Assembly (NCBI RefSeq): GCF_900129155.1
Contig: NZ_FQVF01000012.1
Location: 98,670 to 162,669 of the forward strand
Direction: 5' to 3'
Length of the DNA: 64,000 nucleotides
Source of the DNA: Marinomonas polaris DSM 16579
GTDB lineage: Bacteria; Pseudomonadota; Gammaproteobacteria; Pseudomonadales; Marinomonadaceae
The position numbers and the translations under genes were made by a program. The notes under the pieces are model-generated. The model was not told the DNA's origin. It did no database searches and worked only from the letters and a program-made list of their open reading frames with translations. The number at the start of each line of letters is the position of its first letter. Position 1 is the first letter of the stretch. Shown piece by piece: positions 48,280 through 57,462 of the stretch.

Positions 48280-49278
48280 TTAATTGTTTATAGGGCTTTC
48301 ATAGAAAAGCCCTTTTTTTGCACTAGGTAATGATTTTAGTTGGTTTATTTGACTGGTGTTTTGCTTTAAAAAGCCACGAACTCGTTGAATCAATAATTGT
48401 TTGCTGTTCTTTCCTGTAACTCTATCTGGCAAGGCGTTTACTTGGACCAAATCGCCAATTTTATCTGTTCTTTGGTTGGCTGCTTGTTTGCGCCATACCG
48501 AAAATTGGTCGTTCCCAGTCTTGTCGACATAGTAATCTAAGATAGGCTGCGCGATTTGACGAATTTGTTGTGCCACTTCGTAGTCTGATAGATTCGGAGG
48601 GGATTCTATATCGATAAGCGTTAATGCTTTGCCTGCGTCTTTGTTGGCGGCTAGGAATGCTAAGGCGTAGCTGGCGCCAGTACCGTAGCCAAGAAAAGTG
48701 AATTGTTCTACTCCTTGTGCTTTGGCGTAATCGATAGTTGCCTGTATGCGAGCGAAAACCAGAGTTTGGTTAGGAAGTTCTTTAGGTGATGATGTGTTTT
48801 CTGCTGTCGCTGCGGTTATTTTAACAGGCTCGGCACGTTTAATAATGTCTGGGACTTCAAGGGATAAAGTACACCAGCTGTGCTCCGGCATGGCATCGCG
48901 TAATGGTGCGATGGCATCTGGCCAATCAGGGTGTTCGTTGTCTGAATGCAGCATTATTACACAGCCTTGAGTTGAGCTGGTGAGAGATGGTCTATAAAGG
49001 GCAAGGAAAGGCTCTGCATTCGCTTCTAAGGTTTGAATTTGGTGATCTAAACGTCTTATTGTTAACGAAGTTTTCAGTGCATCAATCCGAGAAACCTGTG
49101 GCTTGGGAATAATGTATTCTTTAGTGTTTTGTGTTGGTGTTGTTTGCGCCGGTGTATTTTGCTGTGGAGTAGTTGTACTGCCGGGGGCTGCTTGTGATTC
49201 TTCCGCGAAAAGAGCGGTATTTGTGCTCAAGGAAAGAAGTGCAATGATAGCGTGGTGCAGTGCAGTAAATTTCTTCAT
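48280..49278 (-). CDS. DUF3530-family secreted protein (alpha/beta-hydrolase-like)
   Basis: About 332 residues with a signal peptide (ending near ALFA) and a Gln/Thr/Pro-rich linker before the folded part. The core ([44 protein letters not shown]) resembles the DUF3530 family with an alpha/beta-hydrolase fold. The nucleophile elbow reads GYGTG, without the usual serine, so hydrolase activity is doubtful. Start ATG 49278 preferred over TTG 49287. Convergent with djlA. Confidence 0.75.
   Translation of the reverse strand: MKKFTALHHAIIALLSLSTNTALFAEESQAAPGSTTTPQQNTPAQTTPTQNTKEYIIPKPQVSRIDALKTSLTIRRLDHQIQTLEANAEPFLALYRPSLTSSTQGCVIMLHSDNEHPDWPDAIAPLRDAMPEHSWCTLSLEVPDIIKRAEPVKITAATAENTSSPKELPNQTLVFARIQATIDYAKAQGVEQFTFLGYGTGASYALAFLAANKDAGKALTLIDIESPPNLSDYEVAQQIRQIAQPILDYYVDKTGNDQFSVWRKQAANQRTDKIGDLVQVNALPDRVTGKNSKQLLIQRVRGFLKQNTSQINQLKSLPSAKKGLFYESPINN
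48291..48319 (+). terminator. djlA terminator, inside the 3' end of the convergent gene
   Basis: Stem agggcttt (48292-48299) / aaagccct (48306-48313) and a T run. These bases also encode the last residues of the minus-strand gene (stop at 48280), so one sequence serves both functions. Confidence 0.8.
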
Positions 49279-49367
49279 TGTTTTCAATACTTCTTTTAAA
49301 GGCCTTGTTAAAATACGGTCTAAATTTTCACTATGAGACCTTTATTGTGTCACTGCTGGAGTCAGAT

Positions 49368-50039
49368 ATGAATGATTTTATCATTGCCCCTTCGATCCTT
49401 TCTGCCGATTTTGCTCGATTAGGTGAAGAGGTCGACAATGTCTTGGAGGCCGGAGCCGACATCATACACTTTGATGTGATGGATAATCATTATGTTCCTA
49501 ATTTAACGATTGGACCTATGGTCTGTAAAGCATTGCGCAAACATGGCGTGACAGCGGATATTGATGTACATCTGATGGTGAAGCCTGTTGATCGCATGAT
49601 TGGAGACTTTATTGAAGCGGGTGCTTCTATTATTACTTTTCACCCAGAAGCCAGTGAACACATTGATCGTTCTTTGCAAATGATTCGAGACGGCGGTTGT
49701 AAGGCTGGTTTGGTATTCAATCCAGCAACCTCTCTCGAGCATTTAAAATATGTGATGGATAAGATCGACATGGTGTTGTTGATGTCAGTTAACCCTGGGT
49801 TTGGTGGGCAATCTTTTATACCTGGTACTCTGGATAAATTACGCGAAGCTCGTGCATTGATTGATGCCAGCGGTTATGACATTCGTCTTGAAGTCGATGG
49901 CGGTGTGAGTGAAAAAAATATTGCTGAAATCGCACGCGCAGGCGCAGATACTTTTGTAGCTGGTTCTGCTATTTTTGGCAAAGATAACTACAAAGCTGTC
50001 ATTGATACGATGCGCAAAGAATTAGCGAGTGTACGTTAA
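49368..50039 (+). CDS. rpe: ribulose-phosphate 3-epimerase
   Basis: Interconverts ribulose-5-phosphate and xylulose-5-phosphate. From ATG 49368 (tggag upstream) the 223-residue TIM barrel starts [19 protein letters not shown] and has [12 protein letters not shown] and [13 protein letters not shown] longer frame exists back to 49278 but would add a non-conserved hydrophobic leader. The stop overlaps the gph ATG by one base. Confidence 0.96.
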   Translation: MNDFIIAPSILSADFARLGEEVDNVLEAGADIIHFDVMDNHYVPNLTIGPMVCKALRKHGVTADIDVHLMVKPVDRMIGDFIEAGASIITFHPEASEHIDRSLQMIRDGGCKAGLVFNPATSLEHLKYVMDKIDMVLLMSVNPGFGGQSFIPGTLDKLREARALIDASGYDIRLEVDGGVSEKNIAEIARAGADTFVAGSAIFGKDNYKAVIDTMRKELASVR

Positions 50040-50719
50040 TGAAAACGCCTAGTTATTTTTCAAAGTGGTTTGATGGTTGGCCAGAACTGGTTTGCTTGGA
50101 TCTGGATGGAACCTTAGTTGACAGTGTGCCTGATATTGCTGGAGCGGTAGATGCTTTCTTAGCTGAGCTCGGGGCGCCGCTTGCCGGTGAAGAGCGTGTT
50201 CGTAGTTGGGTTGGCTTTGGTTCGGCTAAATTGATCGAGCAGGCACTTGCGTGGGCAGATATTGATTCTGCTAAACAGGAAGAAGCATATCGCATTTTTC
50301 TGACGCACTATCATGCGCATTTGACCGACGGCACGATGCTTTATCCAAATGTGAAAGCCTTACTGAAAGCCTTTAAGCATAACGGTGTTCCTGTTGCGTT
50401 GATTACCAATAAGCCAAGTGTGTTTGTGAAACCTATGTTAGATCATTTTGAGCTGACTGAGCAGTTTGGTTGGTTGCTGGGTGGTGATACGTTAGAAGAG
50501 AAGAAGCCATCTGCTATGCCTTTGTTGCATTGCAGTGAGTCAATTGAAGCCTTGCCTGAAAATTGTCTGATGATCGGTGATTCAATTACTGATTTTAAAG
50601 CTGCAAATAACGCTGGTTTCAAATGTGCCTTGGTGACTTATGGTTACAATCAAGGTGTTGATCTTAAAGGGCTGGGCGCTGATGCGATAATTGATGATTT
50701 AGCTGAGTTGCTTGTCTGA
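50039..50719 (+). CDS. gph: phosphoglycolate phosphatase
   Basis: HAD-family phosphatase that removes 2-phosphoglycolate. The 226-residue protein shows the nucleophile motif DLDGTLVDS (D21, D23), an ITNKP motif and GDSITD near the end. Coupled to rpe by a one-base overlap (TAATG). In Pseudomonas the next gene is trpE; here a terminator and two minus-strand genes follow. Confidence 0.92.
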   Translation: MKTPSYFSKWFDGWPELVCLDLDGTLVDSVPDIAGAVDAFLAELGAPLAGEERVRSWVGFGSAKLIEQALAWADIDSAKQEEAYRIFLTHYHAHLTDGTMLYPNVKALLKAFKHNGVPVALITNKPSVFVKPMLDHFELTEQFGWLLGGDTLEEKKPSAMPLLHCSESIEALPENCLMIGDSITDFKAANNAGFKCALVTYGYNQGVDLKGLGADAIIDDLAELLV

Positions 50720-50743
50720 TTTTATTTATGGCGTGAGAGGTGT

Positions 50744-50778
50744 AAAAAGGCCAGGCTATTTCTAGTTTGGCCTTTTTT
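50744..50778 (+). terminator. terminator after gph
   Basis: Stem aaaaaggcca / tggcctttttt with a loop, then T residues. Lies between convergent gph and the MscS-type gene. Confidence 0.85.
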
Positions 50779-50811
50779 GTTATTAAGTTTTTAAAAATTG
50801 AATATATTACT

Positions 50812-52011
50812 TTAGCTCTTGTCCTTCTGCGATGGCTCTTTCTGAAGCTGCTCTTTCTGAAGCTGCTCTTTCTGAAGCTGCTCTTTTACAGGTTGCTCCG
50901 ATGAGTTCACCTGTTCCGATAATAGTGTCATTTGGCTATCGTCAGCCATGTGAACTGTATGGGTTGGGAAGGCAACTTCTGCATCATGTGATTCAATAAT
51001 TTGCATAGCTTTGAACAGCACGTCTTGTTTGACGTTATGGTAGGTTCGCCAGTCCACGGTTTTTGTATAAGCATAAATAAAAAAATCTAGAGACGATGGG
51101 CCGAACTGATTGAAATTCACCATGTAAGTTTCATTTGTATCGAGGTCTTCATGGTTGGCAACCATGTCTTTTATGTCCGCCAAAATGGTTGGTAGAAGAC
51201 TGAAGTCGCGATAACGTACTCCAATGGTTTCATTAATACGTCGATGGGTCATACGGGATGGGTTTTCAACCGAAATCAATGAGAAGGTGGAATTAGGAAC
51301 ATACAGGGGGCGTTTTTCGAAAGTGCGAATGCGTGTTTGTCGCCAGCCAATATGCTCTACTGTCCCCTCAATGTTTTGATCTGGTGAGCGAATCCAGTCG
51401 CCAATAGCAAATGGTCGATCTAAATATACCATCAAACCACCGAAGAAGTTGGCGAGTAAATCTTTAGCTGCGAAGCCTACGGCAATACCACCTATACCAC
51501 CAAATGCCAATACGCCGGAAATGCTATAACCTAGTGTTTGCAAGATAACTAAAACTGAGGTGATGATAACGGATGCACGTAATAATTTACTGATTGCGCT
51601 GGCCGTTGTGTAGTCAACGTTAGTGGTTATTTTGCTTGAGTTGGTAAGCGTTCTTTCGCTTTCAGATATACAGCGCAATACGAACCAAGTCAGTATAACG
51701 ATAACGCCGACTTCACGAATTGCATGGATAAGTGATGAAAAATTAGGGTCAACTTCTGTACCGGAAATTTCAGCGGCAATGCTCAAACCAGCCAACCATA
51801 CAAAGACCCCAACAGGTTTTTGTGCTGCATGAATTAAGACATTGTCCCAAGGTGTTTTGGTTTTTTCGAGTTGTTTGTCTATACGCATTAAAATGCGGGT
51901 GGCAATAAAATTAACAATTAGTGTACCAAGTACAACTAAAAATACTCGGACAACCCAGTGCATTTTAGTGTCGCCCAAGCCTAAATATACTTGCATTGTT
52001 TCCCAGTTCAT
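50812..52011 (-). CDS. MscS-family mechanosensitive channel
   Basis: 399-residue small-conductance mechanosensitive channel-type protein. Several membrane segments in the first half lead to the pore helix and beta domain signature GVLAFGGIGGIAVGFAAKDLL, then NFFGGLMVYLDRPFAIGDWI and the EHIGWRQTRIRTFEKRPLYV block. The C-terminal tail after about 370 is a tandem repeat of the residues QLQKE. Protects against sudden osmotic downshift, by family. Convergent with gph and next to mgtE. Confidence 0.88.
   Translation of the reverse strand: MNWETMQVYLGLGDTKMHWVVRVFLVVLGTLIVNFIATRILMRIDKQLEKTKTPWDNVLIHAAQKPVGVFVWLAGLSIAAEISGTEVDPNFSSLIHAIREVGVIVILTWFVLRCISESERTLTNSSKITTNVDYTTASAISKLLRASVIITSVLVILQTLGYSISGVLAFGGIGGIAVGFAAKDLLANFFGGLMVYLDRPFAIGDWIRSPDQNIEGTVEHIGWRQTRIRTFEKRPLYVPNSTFSLISVENPSRMTHRRINETIGVRYRDFSLLPTILADIKDMVANHEDLDTNETYMVNFNQFGPSSLDFFIYAYTKTVDWRTYHNVKQDVLFKAMQIIESHDAEVAFPTHTVHMADDSQMTLLSEQVNSSEQPVKEQLQKEQLQKEQLQKEPSQKDKS
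50835..50879. repeat. three perfect 15-bp tandem repeats in the MscS-type gene
   Basis: Three exact copies of gctctttctgaagct (50835-50849, 50850-50864, 50865-50879) followed by a degraded fourth. On the coding strand they specify repeated QLQKE. Because 15 is divisible by three, copy-number change would lengthen or shorten the tail without a frameshift. Confidence 0.95.
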
Positions 52012-52078
52012 TATGCTTCTCTATACCTTTGTCTTGTTCGTGAATGGCTCTGATTAGAGGTTATGCTAGTTGTGTTAC

Positions 52079-53410
52079 TTAAATAAGTAATAAAGTGCCC
52101 AATCCCAAGAAGGCAACAAAACCAGCTATATCTGTCACAGTGGTTAAAATGACTGATCCAGAGAGCGCTGGATCAATACGTAATTTATCTAGTAATACTG
52201 GTATTAGAACGCCAGACAGGGCAGCCATTATAATGTTGACGATAATAGCTAAGCCGATCACCATGCCAAGCATTGGGCTTTCGAACCACCATAAAGTCAC
52301 TACACCAATTACAATGGCCCATAATATGCCGTTTAATCCGCCTACTTTTAATTCTTTTGATAATAAAGATTTTAAGTTGCTGCGAGTTATTTGTCCCAGG
52401 GCTAAGCCTCGGACAATTAACGTCAATGTTTGACTGCCTGCGATACCACCCATGGAGGCAACAACTGGCATTAATACTGCTAATGCAACGACCTGTTGAA
52501 GTGTGGCTTCAAATAGCCCGATAAACGCTGAGGCTAAAAATGCCGTCAGTAAATTTATGCCAAGCCAAATACCACGAGTTGCTGCACTGCGTTTTACTGG
52601 TGCAAATAAATCAGATTCTTCATTTAGGCCTGCTGTCGACATTTGCTGAGCTTCGTGCTCTAAGCGCCATGTTTCCATGGCAAGTCCTGCGTGGAAACGA
52701 CCTAATAGAATTTGATTGTCATCCACCACAGGTAGTGCTGATAGCGACGATCGTTCGAGTTGCTCTGCAGCTTTTGTTAGTTCTGTATCGGCGTGGATAA
52801 AGGAGCAATCCTCATCTATCAAACTTGAAATTGGTTCGTGGCCTTGAGCCTTGAATAGACGGTCAAACTTCACGCAACCAACCCAACGGCCAGTTCTGTT
52901 CACCAAATACACCATATCTGTGTAATCTGGCGTGTTCTTTTTTAGCAGTCTAAGAGCTTCAGAGGCGCGGATGGATTGAGAGGCGATTAATAATTCGTGG
53001 TCAATCCAACGGCCAACAACATCATCGTTGTAAACAATACCTTGCTGGTAATATTCGCGTTGTTTGTTGTCCATCTGCTTTAAGGCGATGTCTACAAGGC
53101 GGTCTGGTAGCGAGTCCGTTATTTCGAGTAGGTCTTCGGCATCGACATCAGTGAATAAAGCTTCTATTTCTGAGTCATCTAGCTCTCTTAATAGTAGCTG
53201 TCGAGACTCTCCACGCATTTCAACCAAAATATCAAGTCGGTTGGCCTGTTTGATATTTGCCCATGCTTGCCGGCGTTGGGTAAGCGGAATGGATTCAAGC
53301 GCTAATGCCACATCGTCCGGTGTTAACTCTGAAATGGCCTTGTTAATGGACTCTGGAGAGTGCTCGTCATGTATGAGGGTTTCGATGAGGGCGGCGACTT
53401 GGCTATGCAC
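52079..53410 (-). CDS. mgtE: magnesium transporter MgtE
   Basis: 443-residue Mg2+ channel/transporter. The cytoplasmic N domain (about 1-125, superhelical) and two CBS domains (about 130-250) precede five membrane helices, with conserved LMPVVASMGGIAGSQTLTLIVRG pore segments. Family length is about 450. No magnesium-sensing leader was recognised upstream. Confidence 0.93.
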   Translation of the reverse strand: MHSQVAALIETLIHDEHSPESINKAISELTPDDVALALESIPLTQRRQAWANIKQANRLDILVEMRGESRQLLLRELDDSEIEALFTDVDAEDLLEITDSLPDRLVDIALKQMDNKQREYYQQGIVYNDDVVGRWIDHELLIASQSIRASEALRLLKKNTPDYTDMVYLVNRTGRWVGCVKFDRLFKAQGHEPISSLIDEDCSFIHADTELTKAAEQLERSSLSALPVVDDNQILLGRFHAGLAMETWRLEHEAQQMSTAGLNEESDLFAPVKRSAATRGIWLGINLLTAFLASAFIGLFEATLQQVVALAVLMPVVASMGGIAGSQTLTLIVRGLALGQITRSNLKSLLSKELKVGGLNGILWAIVIGVVTLWWFESPMLGMVIGLAIIVNIIMAALSGVLIPVLLDKLRIDPALSGSVILTTVTDIAGFVAFLGLGTLLLI

Positions 53411-53784
53411 AGGGCATCCTTAAAACACTGAATAATGACGGTAAAGATAACATGCTTTCTAGTGTGCGGTATAACTGCTTGTATATCAAACAAGGCTTTG
53501 TTTTTACACGGTATTATTTAAAACCTTCCAAAACGCTGAAATAAAAATGGTAAATTATGGTGTCATTTGATGGGGAGATTAGTGATTAGTGTATGCTATT
53601 TGAACTGTTAGGATCTTATGAAGTGTAAGGTCTGGCGAGACAGAGTGTTCCTGACAGTGTAGAATTTAGCGCACTTTAAAATGCATGTTTTTATTATTCG
53701 TCAATGCATTTCGTTTTTTGTGTCAGTTTCTGCGGATTCTAACATTAGTAGATCAATATTGTTTTATAGGCGCGCCCCTTCTTT
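53411..53784. promoter_or_regulatory. intergenic region mgtE/trpG with a hairpin
   Basis: A 374-bp gap. Inverted repeat aaatgcat (53679-53686) / atgcattt (53704-53711) is followed by a T-rich tract to 53718, a possible terminator or attenuator ahead of trpG. No Trp-rich leader peptide was found. There is no clear Shine-Dalgarno before the trpG ATG. No gene seen; trpE is absent from this interval. Confidence 0.35.
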
Positions 53785-54363
53785 ATGTTATTGATGATTG
53801 ATAACTACGACTCTTTTACTTACAACCTTGTGCAATATTTTCGTGAGTTAGGGATGGATGTACAGGTGTATCGTAACGATGAGATTAGCATTAAAGATAT
53901 TGAGCGCCTTGCTCCATCGCATTTAGTGATTTCACCGGGGCCTTGCACACCTAACGAAGCGGGGATTTCTCTGGCTGCAATCACGACATTTGCAGGGAAA
54001 ATTCCAATATTGGGTATTTGCTTAGGCCATCAAAGTATTGGTCAGGTCTTTGGTGGAGAGGTAATTCGTGCTAAAAATGTCATGCATGGTAAAACCTCGT
54101 TAATTTATCACCAAAATACCTCTGTGTTTTCTGGCTTGCCAAACCCGCAGACTGCAACACGCTACCATTCCTTGGTCGTTTCAGCAGACTCATTGCCTGA
54201 TTGCCTAGAAGTAACCGCTTGGAGTCAAAATGCAGAGGGTGATAGAGAGGAAATTATGGGAATTCGACATAAAACACTTGCCGTTGAAGGGGTGCAATTT
54301 CATCCTGAGTCGATTCTGACTGAAGCAGGTCATGCTTTATTGGCCAATTTCTTAACACGATAG
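53785..54363 (+). CDS. trpG: anthranilate synthase glutaminase subunit
   Basis: Glutamine amidotransferase subunit that supplies ammonia to TrpE (and, in many bacteria, to PabB). The 192-residue protein has the catalytic triad C79 ([14 protein letters not shown]), H173 and E175 (QFHPESIL). Starts [15 protein letters not shown], as in Pseudomonas TrpG. The upstream sequence lacks an evident Shine-Dalgarno. First gene of trpG-trpD-trpC; its partner trpE is not in the window. Confidence 0.94.
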   Translation: MLLMIDNYDSFTYNLVQYFRELGMDVQVYRNDEISIKDIERLAPSHLVISPGPCTPNEAGISLAAITTFAGKIPILGICLGHQSIGQVFGGEVIRAKNVMHGKTSLIYHQNTSVFSGLPNPQTATRYHSLVVSADSLPDCLEVTAWSQNAEGDREEIMGIRHKTLAVEGVQFHPESILTEAGHALLANFLTR

Positions 54364-54386
54364 TTTTAATACGATAGGAGAGGCTG

Positions 54387-55427
54387 GTGGATATTCAAAA
54401 GGCGATTGCTGCTGTTGTTGAACGCCAAGATTTGAGCGGCGACGAGATGCAAATAGTGATGCATGACATCATGACGGGAAAAGCCACGCCAGCACAGATA
54501 GGCGGATTTTTAATTGGCCTAAGAATGAAAGGTGAGACGGTCGAAGAAATTACCGCTGCGGCGCAGGTGATGCGAGAGTTATCGAGCAAGGTACATTTGG
54601 ATCTTGAACATGTGGTTGATACATGCGGCACTGGCGGTGATGGTGGCAACTTGTTTAACGTATCTACAGCGTCTGCGTTTGTTGTTGCTTCAGCGGGGGG
54701 GAAGGTTGCTAAACACGGCGGGCGTTCCGTGTCTTCGAAATCCGGTAGTGCAGATGTGCTGGAGCAAGCGGGTATTTACCTTGGTCTTGATGCTGTGCAG
54801 GTTTGTCGATGTGTTGAAGAGATAGGTTTAGGTTTTATGTTTGCGCCTAATCATCATTCAGCTATGAAATATGCAGTTGGTCCTCGTAAGGAAATGGCTA
54901 CTCGAACCATTTTTAATTTGCTTGGTCCATTGACTAACCCTGCTAATGCAAAATGTCAGGTCATGGGGGTTTTTCATCAGAAGTGGGTTCGTCCTATTGC
55001 TGAAGTATTGAAAGCTCTGGGTAGTGAGCATGTTATGGTTGTTCACTCTGAAGACGGTTTGGATGAGATTAGTATCGCTGCACCAACTTATGTGGCGGAA
55101 TTAAAAAATGGTGAAATTTTAGAGTATAAAATTTCACCAGAAGATTTTGGCATTCCATTGCAATCTATTGATACGATTCAAGCTGCTGATGCATCTGAAA
55201 GCCTTGCTTTAGTAAAAATGGCACTGGATGGTAAGGGGGAAATAAACCCTGCCAGGGATATTGTTGCTTTAAATGCTGGCGCGGCGATTTATGTTTCAGG
55301 TATTGCTGATACTTTAGCAGAAGGTGTGAATATTGCGGAAGATGTGATTGGCGGTGGTACAGCCAAAGTCAAGATGTCTGAATTAGCTAGTTTCACGCGT
55401 TGTTTTATGAGTCCTGACTCACTGTAA
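54387..55427 (+). CDS. trpD: anthranilate phosphoribosyltransferase
   Basis: Transfers phosphoribosyl to anthranilate in tryptophan synthesis. The 346-residue protein shows [15 protein letters not shown] and the [18 protein letters not shown] block, and [10 protein letters not shown]. The start is GTG 54387 with aggagagg just upstream; no nearby ATG is in frame. Between trpG (23 bp) and trpC (19 bp). Confidence 0.96.
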   Translation: MDIQKAIAAVVERQDLSGDEMQIVMHDIMTGKATPAQIGGFLIGLRMKGETVEEITAAAQVMRELSSKVHLDLEHVVDTCGTGGDGGNLFNVSTASAFVVASAGGKVAKHGGRSVSSKSGSADVLEQAGIYLGLDAVQVCRCVEEIGLGFMFAPNHHSAMKYAVGPRKEMATRTIFNLLGPLTNPANAKCQVMGVFHQKWVRPIAEVLKALGSEHVMVVHSEDGLDEISIAAPTYVAELKNGEILEYKISPEDFGIPLQSIDTIQAADASESLALVKMALDGKGEINPARDIVALNAGAAIYVSGIADTLAEGVNIAEDVIGGGTAKVKMSELASFTRCFMSPDSL

Positions 55428-55446
55428 TTATAGGAGCAGTAACCTA

Positions 55447-56262
55447 ATGCAAATAGAAACACCGACAATTTTAAAGAAGATTGTAGCGCGAAAGTATGAA
55501 GAAATTACCGAACGTAAATCTCATACACCGTATGGAAATTTAGAGGTTGCAGCGTCTGTAGCTAATGTTCATAACGCCCCTCGTGGTTTTGCTCATGCAT
55601 TAAGACATCAAATAGCTATCGGTAAATCTGGTGTTATTGCTGAAATTAAGCAAGCTTCCCCTAGTAAAGGTGTATTGCGCGAGCCTTTTATCCCAACTGA
55701 CATTGCTAGATCCTACGAAAGATCAGGTGCGGCTTGTTTGTCTGTTCTAACAGACAGTGATTTCTTTAAAGGTCATGAAGATTATCTAGTTGAGGCTCGT
55801 GCAGCATGTAAGTTACCTGTTATTCGCAAGGATTTCATTGTCGATGAGTATCAGGTGCTAGAAGCTAGGGCGATTGGTGCAGACTGTATTTTATTGATTG
55901 CTGCGTGCCTAAGTGGTGATAAATTGCGAGAGCTAGATCAAATGGCTCGTGACCTTGGTATGGATGTGTTAGTAGAAGTGCATAATCGCCCAGAGTTAGA
56001 ATTGGCTTTGGAATATACTCAGACTGAATTGCTTGGTATCAATAACCGAAATCTTCATACCTTTGAACTTAGTTTAGATCATACGTTTGAATTGATGGAC
56101 AGTGTGCCTTCCGACCGCTTGATTGTTACAGAAAGCGGGATTCATACTCGTGATGATGTGGCCTTGATGAGGCAAAAAGGTATTCATGCGTTTTTGGTTG
56201 GCGAGGCTTTTATGCGCGCCGATGACCCAGGTGAAAAATTGGCTGAGTTGTTCCAGTCGTAA
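55447..56262 (+). CDS. trpC: indole-3-glycerol-phosphate synthase
   Basis: Closes the indole ring from CdRP. The 271-residue TIM barrel shows [28 protein letters not shown], the [10 protein letters not shown] and GINNRNL segments, and [11 protein letters not shown]. It is the single-function form, not fused to TrpF. SD taggag is upstream. Next gene is yhfA-like, whereas Pseudomonas has vfr/crp here. Confidence 0.96.
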   Translation: MQIETPTILKKIVARKYEEITERKSHTPYGNLEVAASVANVHNAPRGFAHALRHQIAIGKSGVIAEIKQASPSKGVLREPFIPTDIARSYERSGAACLSVLTDSDFFKGHEDYLVEARAACKLPVIRKDFIVDEYQVLEARAIGADCILLIAACLSGDKLRELDQMARDLGMDVLVEVHNRPELELALEYTQTELLGINNRNLHTFELSLDHTFELMDSVPSDRLIVTESGIHTRDDVALMRQKGIHAFLVGEAFMRADDPGEKLAELFQS

Positions 56263-56302
56263 TGATGATAGTTTCAGTCATGACAGAATCAAGTAAGGTT
56301 GA

Positions 56303-56713
56303 ATGATGAAGACAAATGTTAGTTGGCAAGAAGATGTGCATTTTACCGCTGAAACCGGTTCTGGTTTTAAAGTGGAAATCGATGGTAATCAAGTGGCTGG
56401 CCCAAGACCTATGGAGCTTTTGCTTGCAGGCTTGGGTGGTTGTACTTCTTATGATGTGGTTGGGATTTTAAAGAAATCTCGTCAAGATGTGGTTTCTTGT
56501 GTTGCTCAAATTGATGCTGATCGAGCTGATACTATCCCTGCGGTGTTTACTGAAATTCGAGTGCACTTTGTCGTTACTGGTCGTAACTTGAAGGAAAGTG
56601 TTGTTGCTCGAGCAGTTAAATTGTCTGCAGAAGAGTATTGCTCTGCTTCTCTAATGTTAGAGAGAGGTGGTGTGAAAATTGTTCATAGCTTTGAGGTGAT
56701 TGAGGCGGAATAA
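56303..56713 (+). CDS. yhfA: OsmC-family protein YhfA-like
   Basis: 136-residue OsmC/Ohr-fold protein. Close along its length to E. coli YhfA: PMELLLAGLGGCTSYDVVGI contains the first redox cysteine region, RQDVVSC and the second block EEYCSASLMLE. Members use paired cysteines to reduce organic peroxides, though YhfA's substrate is not established. Start ATGATG at 56303. It lies 41 bp after trpC and is followed by a terminator. Confidence 0.86.
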   Translation: MMKTNVSWQEDVHFTAETGSGFKVEIDGNQVAGPRPMELLLAGLGGCTSYDVVGILKKSRQDVVSCVAQIDADRADTIPAVFTEIRVHFVVTGRNLKESVVARAVKLSAEEYCSASLMLERGGVKIVHSFEVIEAE

Positions 56714-56738
56714 GGTATTGCTTTATAAAAGTATTTAA

Positions 56739-56766
56739 AAAAAGAGCTAAGAGGCTCTTTTTTTAG
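56739..56766. terminator. terminator after yhfA and tRNA-Arg
   Basis: Stem aaaagagc / gctctttt with a short loop; A run on the left and T run on the right allow use by both the plus-strand yhfA and the minus-strand tRNA-Arg. Confidence 0.85.
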
Positions 56767-56788
56767 TTTTTTGCAGTGCTTAATGTGT

Positions 56789-56864
56789 TGGTGTCCCCAC
56801 CAGGACTCGAACCTGGAATAGCTGCTTAGGAGGCGGCCGGTATATCCTGTTTACCTATGAGGAC
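56789..56864 (-). tRNA. tRNA-Arg (CCT anticodon)
   Basis: A 76-nt cloverleaf on the minus strand with CCA encoded. Acceptor GTCCTCA / TGGGGAC (one G-U pair), D stem GGTA / TACC, anticodon loop CTCCTAA (anticodon CCT, reading AGG), T stem CCAGG / CCTGG around TTCGAGT. Resembles E. coli argW. The anticodon stem (GCCGC / GCAGC) holds one C-A mismatch at 29-41. Confidence 0.92.
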
Positions 56865-56880
56865 GTGCTGCAAGTTGAGA

Positions 56881-56909
56881 TTTATACATTAATTACGACC
56901 GAAATACAA
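56881..56909 (-). promoter_or_regulatory. sigma-70-type promoter for tRNA-Arg
   Basis: Minus-strand -35 TTGTAT and -10 TATAAA separated by exactly 17 bp, placing transcription start about 10 bases before the tRNA 5' end. The -35 differs from consensus at two positions. Confidence 0.6.
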
Positions 56910-56945
56910 ATGACAACTAAGTATGATGTTGATTCTTATGGTTTT

Positions 56946-57425
56946 TTAAGCTCGGCCTAATGTATGTTTACTGCTTATTGGGCGTGTAGAGCCTCTGGCT
57001 GTATAGACTTTGTTTTTGCTGCTATGGCCTTGGAGTAATTCGAAAAGATGCTTGTTACGCTTTTGTAAGGTGTTAAGGATTCGAGCGTTAGTGTTGTTTT
57101 GTGTTTTACATTTTTTGAGTAATGTTTCGCACTCTTGCATCAATAGGCGAACGTTGTCCATTGAGCTGTCTTGTAGGCTTAACCAGTTTTTGAATTCTAC
57201 TTCAGTAGGTTTTTTTCGGTCGACAATATCAAATTTAATGAGAATGTTGACTCTTTTCTCATTAAGCTGATTCATTTCATCAAGAAGGGTTTGTTTTTGC
57301 TCGGATAGGCTAATGATTACTTCGCTGTTCAGTTCCCCATAAGCTAAACGCTCTTCATCAAGAAGCGAAGAGAGTTTTTCTAATATCTCTTTGCTTCTGA
57401 TAAATATAGGTGCGATAGGAATCAT
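56946..57425 (-). CDS. flgN: flagellar export chaperone FlgN
   Basis: 159-residue helical protein matching FlgN, the chaperone for hook-filament junction proteins FlgK and FlgL. Long amphipathic helices (LEKLSSLLDEERLAYGELNSE; LLKKCKTQNNTNARILNTL) and no membrane segment. Downstream of flgM by 37 bp, the standard pair, and so under the sigma-28 promoter at 57814. Confidence 0.85.
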   Translation of the reverse strand: MIPIAPIFIRSKEILEKLSSLLDEERLAYGELNSEVIISLSEQKQTLLDEMNQLNEKRVNILIKFDIVDRKKPTEVEFKNWLSLQDSSMDNVRLLMQECETLLKKCKTQNNTNARILNTLQKRNKHLFELLQGHSSKNKVYTARGSTRPISSKHTLGRA

Positions 57426-57462
57426 AAGACAAACCGTTTACAAACTGTATAGGAGTTACAGT

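Noticed and set aside
50835..50879. CRISPR-like array
   Set aside because: The repeats are directly tandem with no spacers and lie inside a coding tail, so they are a minisatellite, not CRISPR. No other regularly spaced direct repeats were seen in the window.
53411..53784. trp leader peptide with tandem Trp codons
   Set aside because: No short frame with a start, Shine-Dalgarno and repeated TGG codons was found in the gap.
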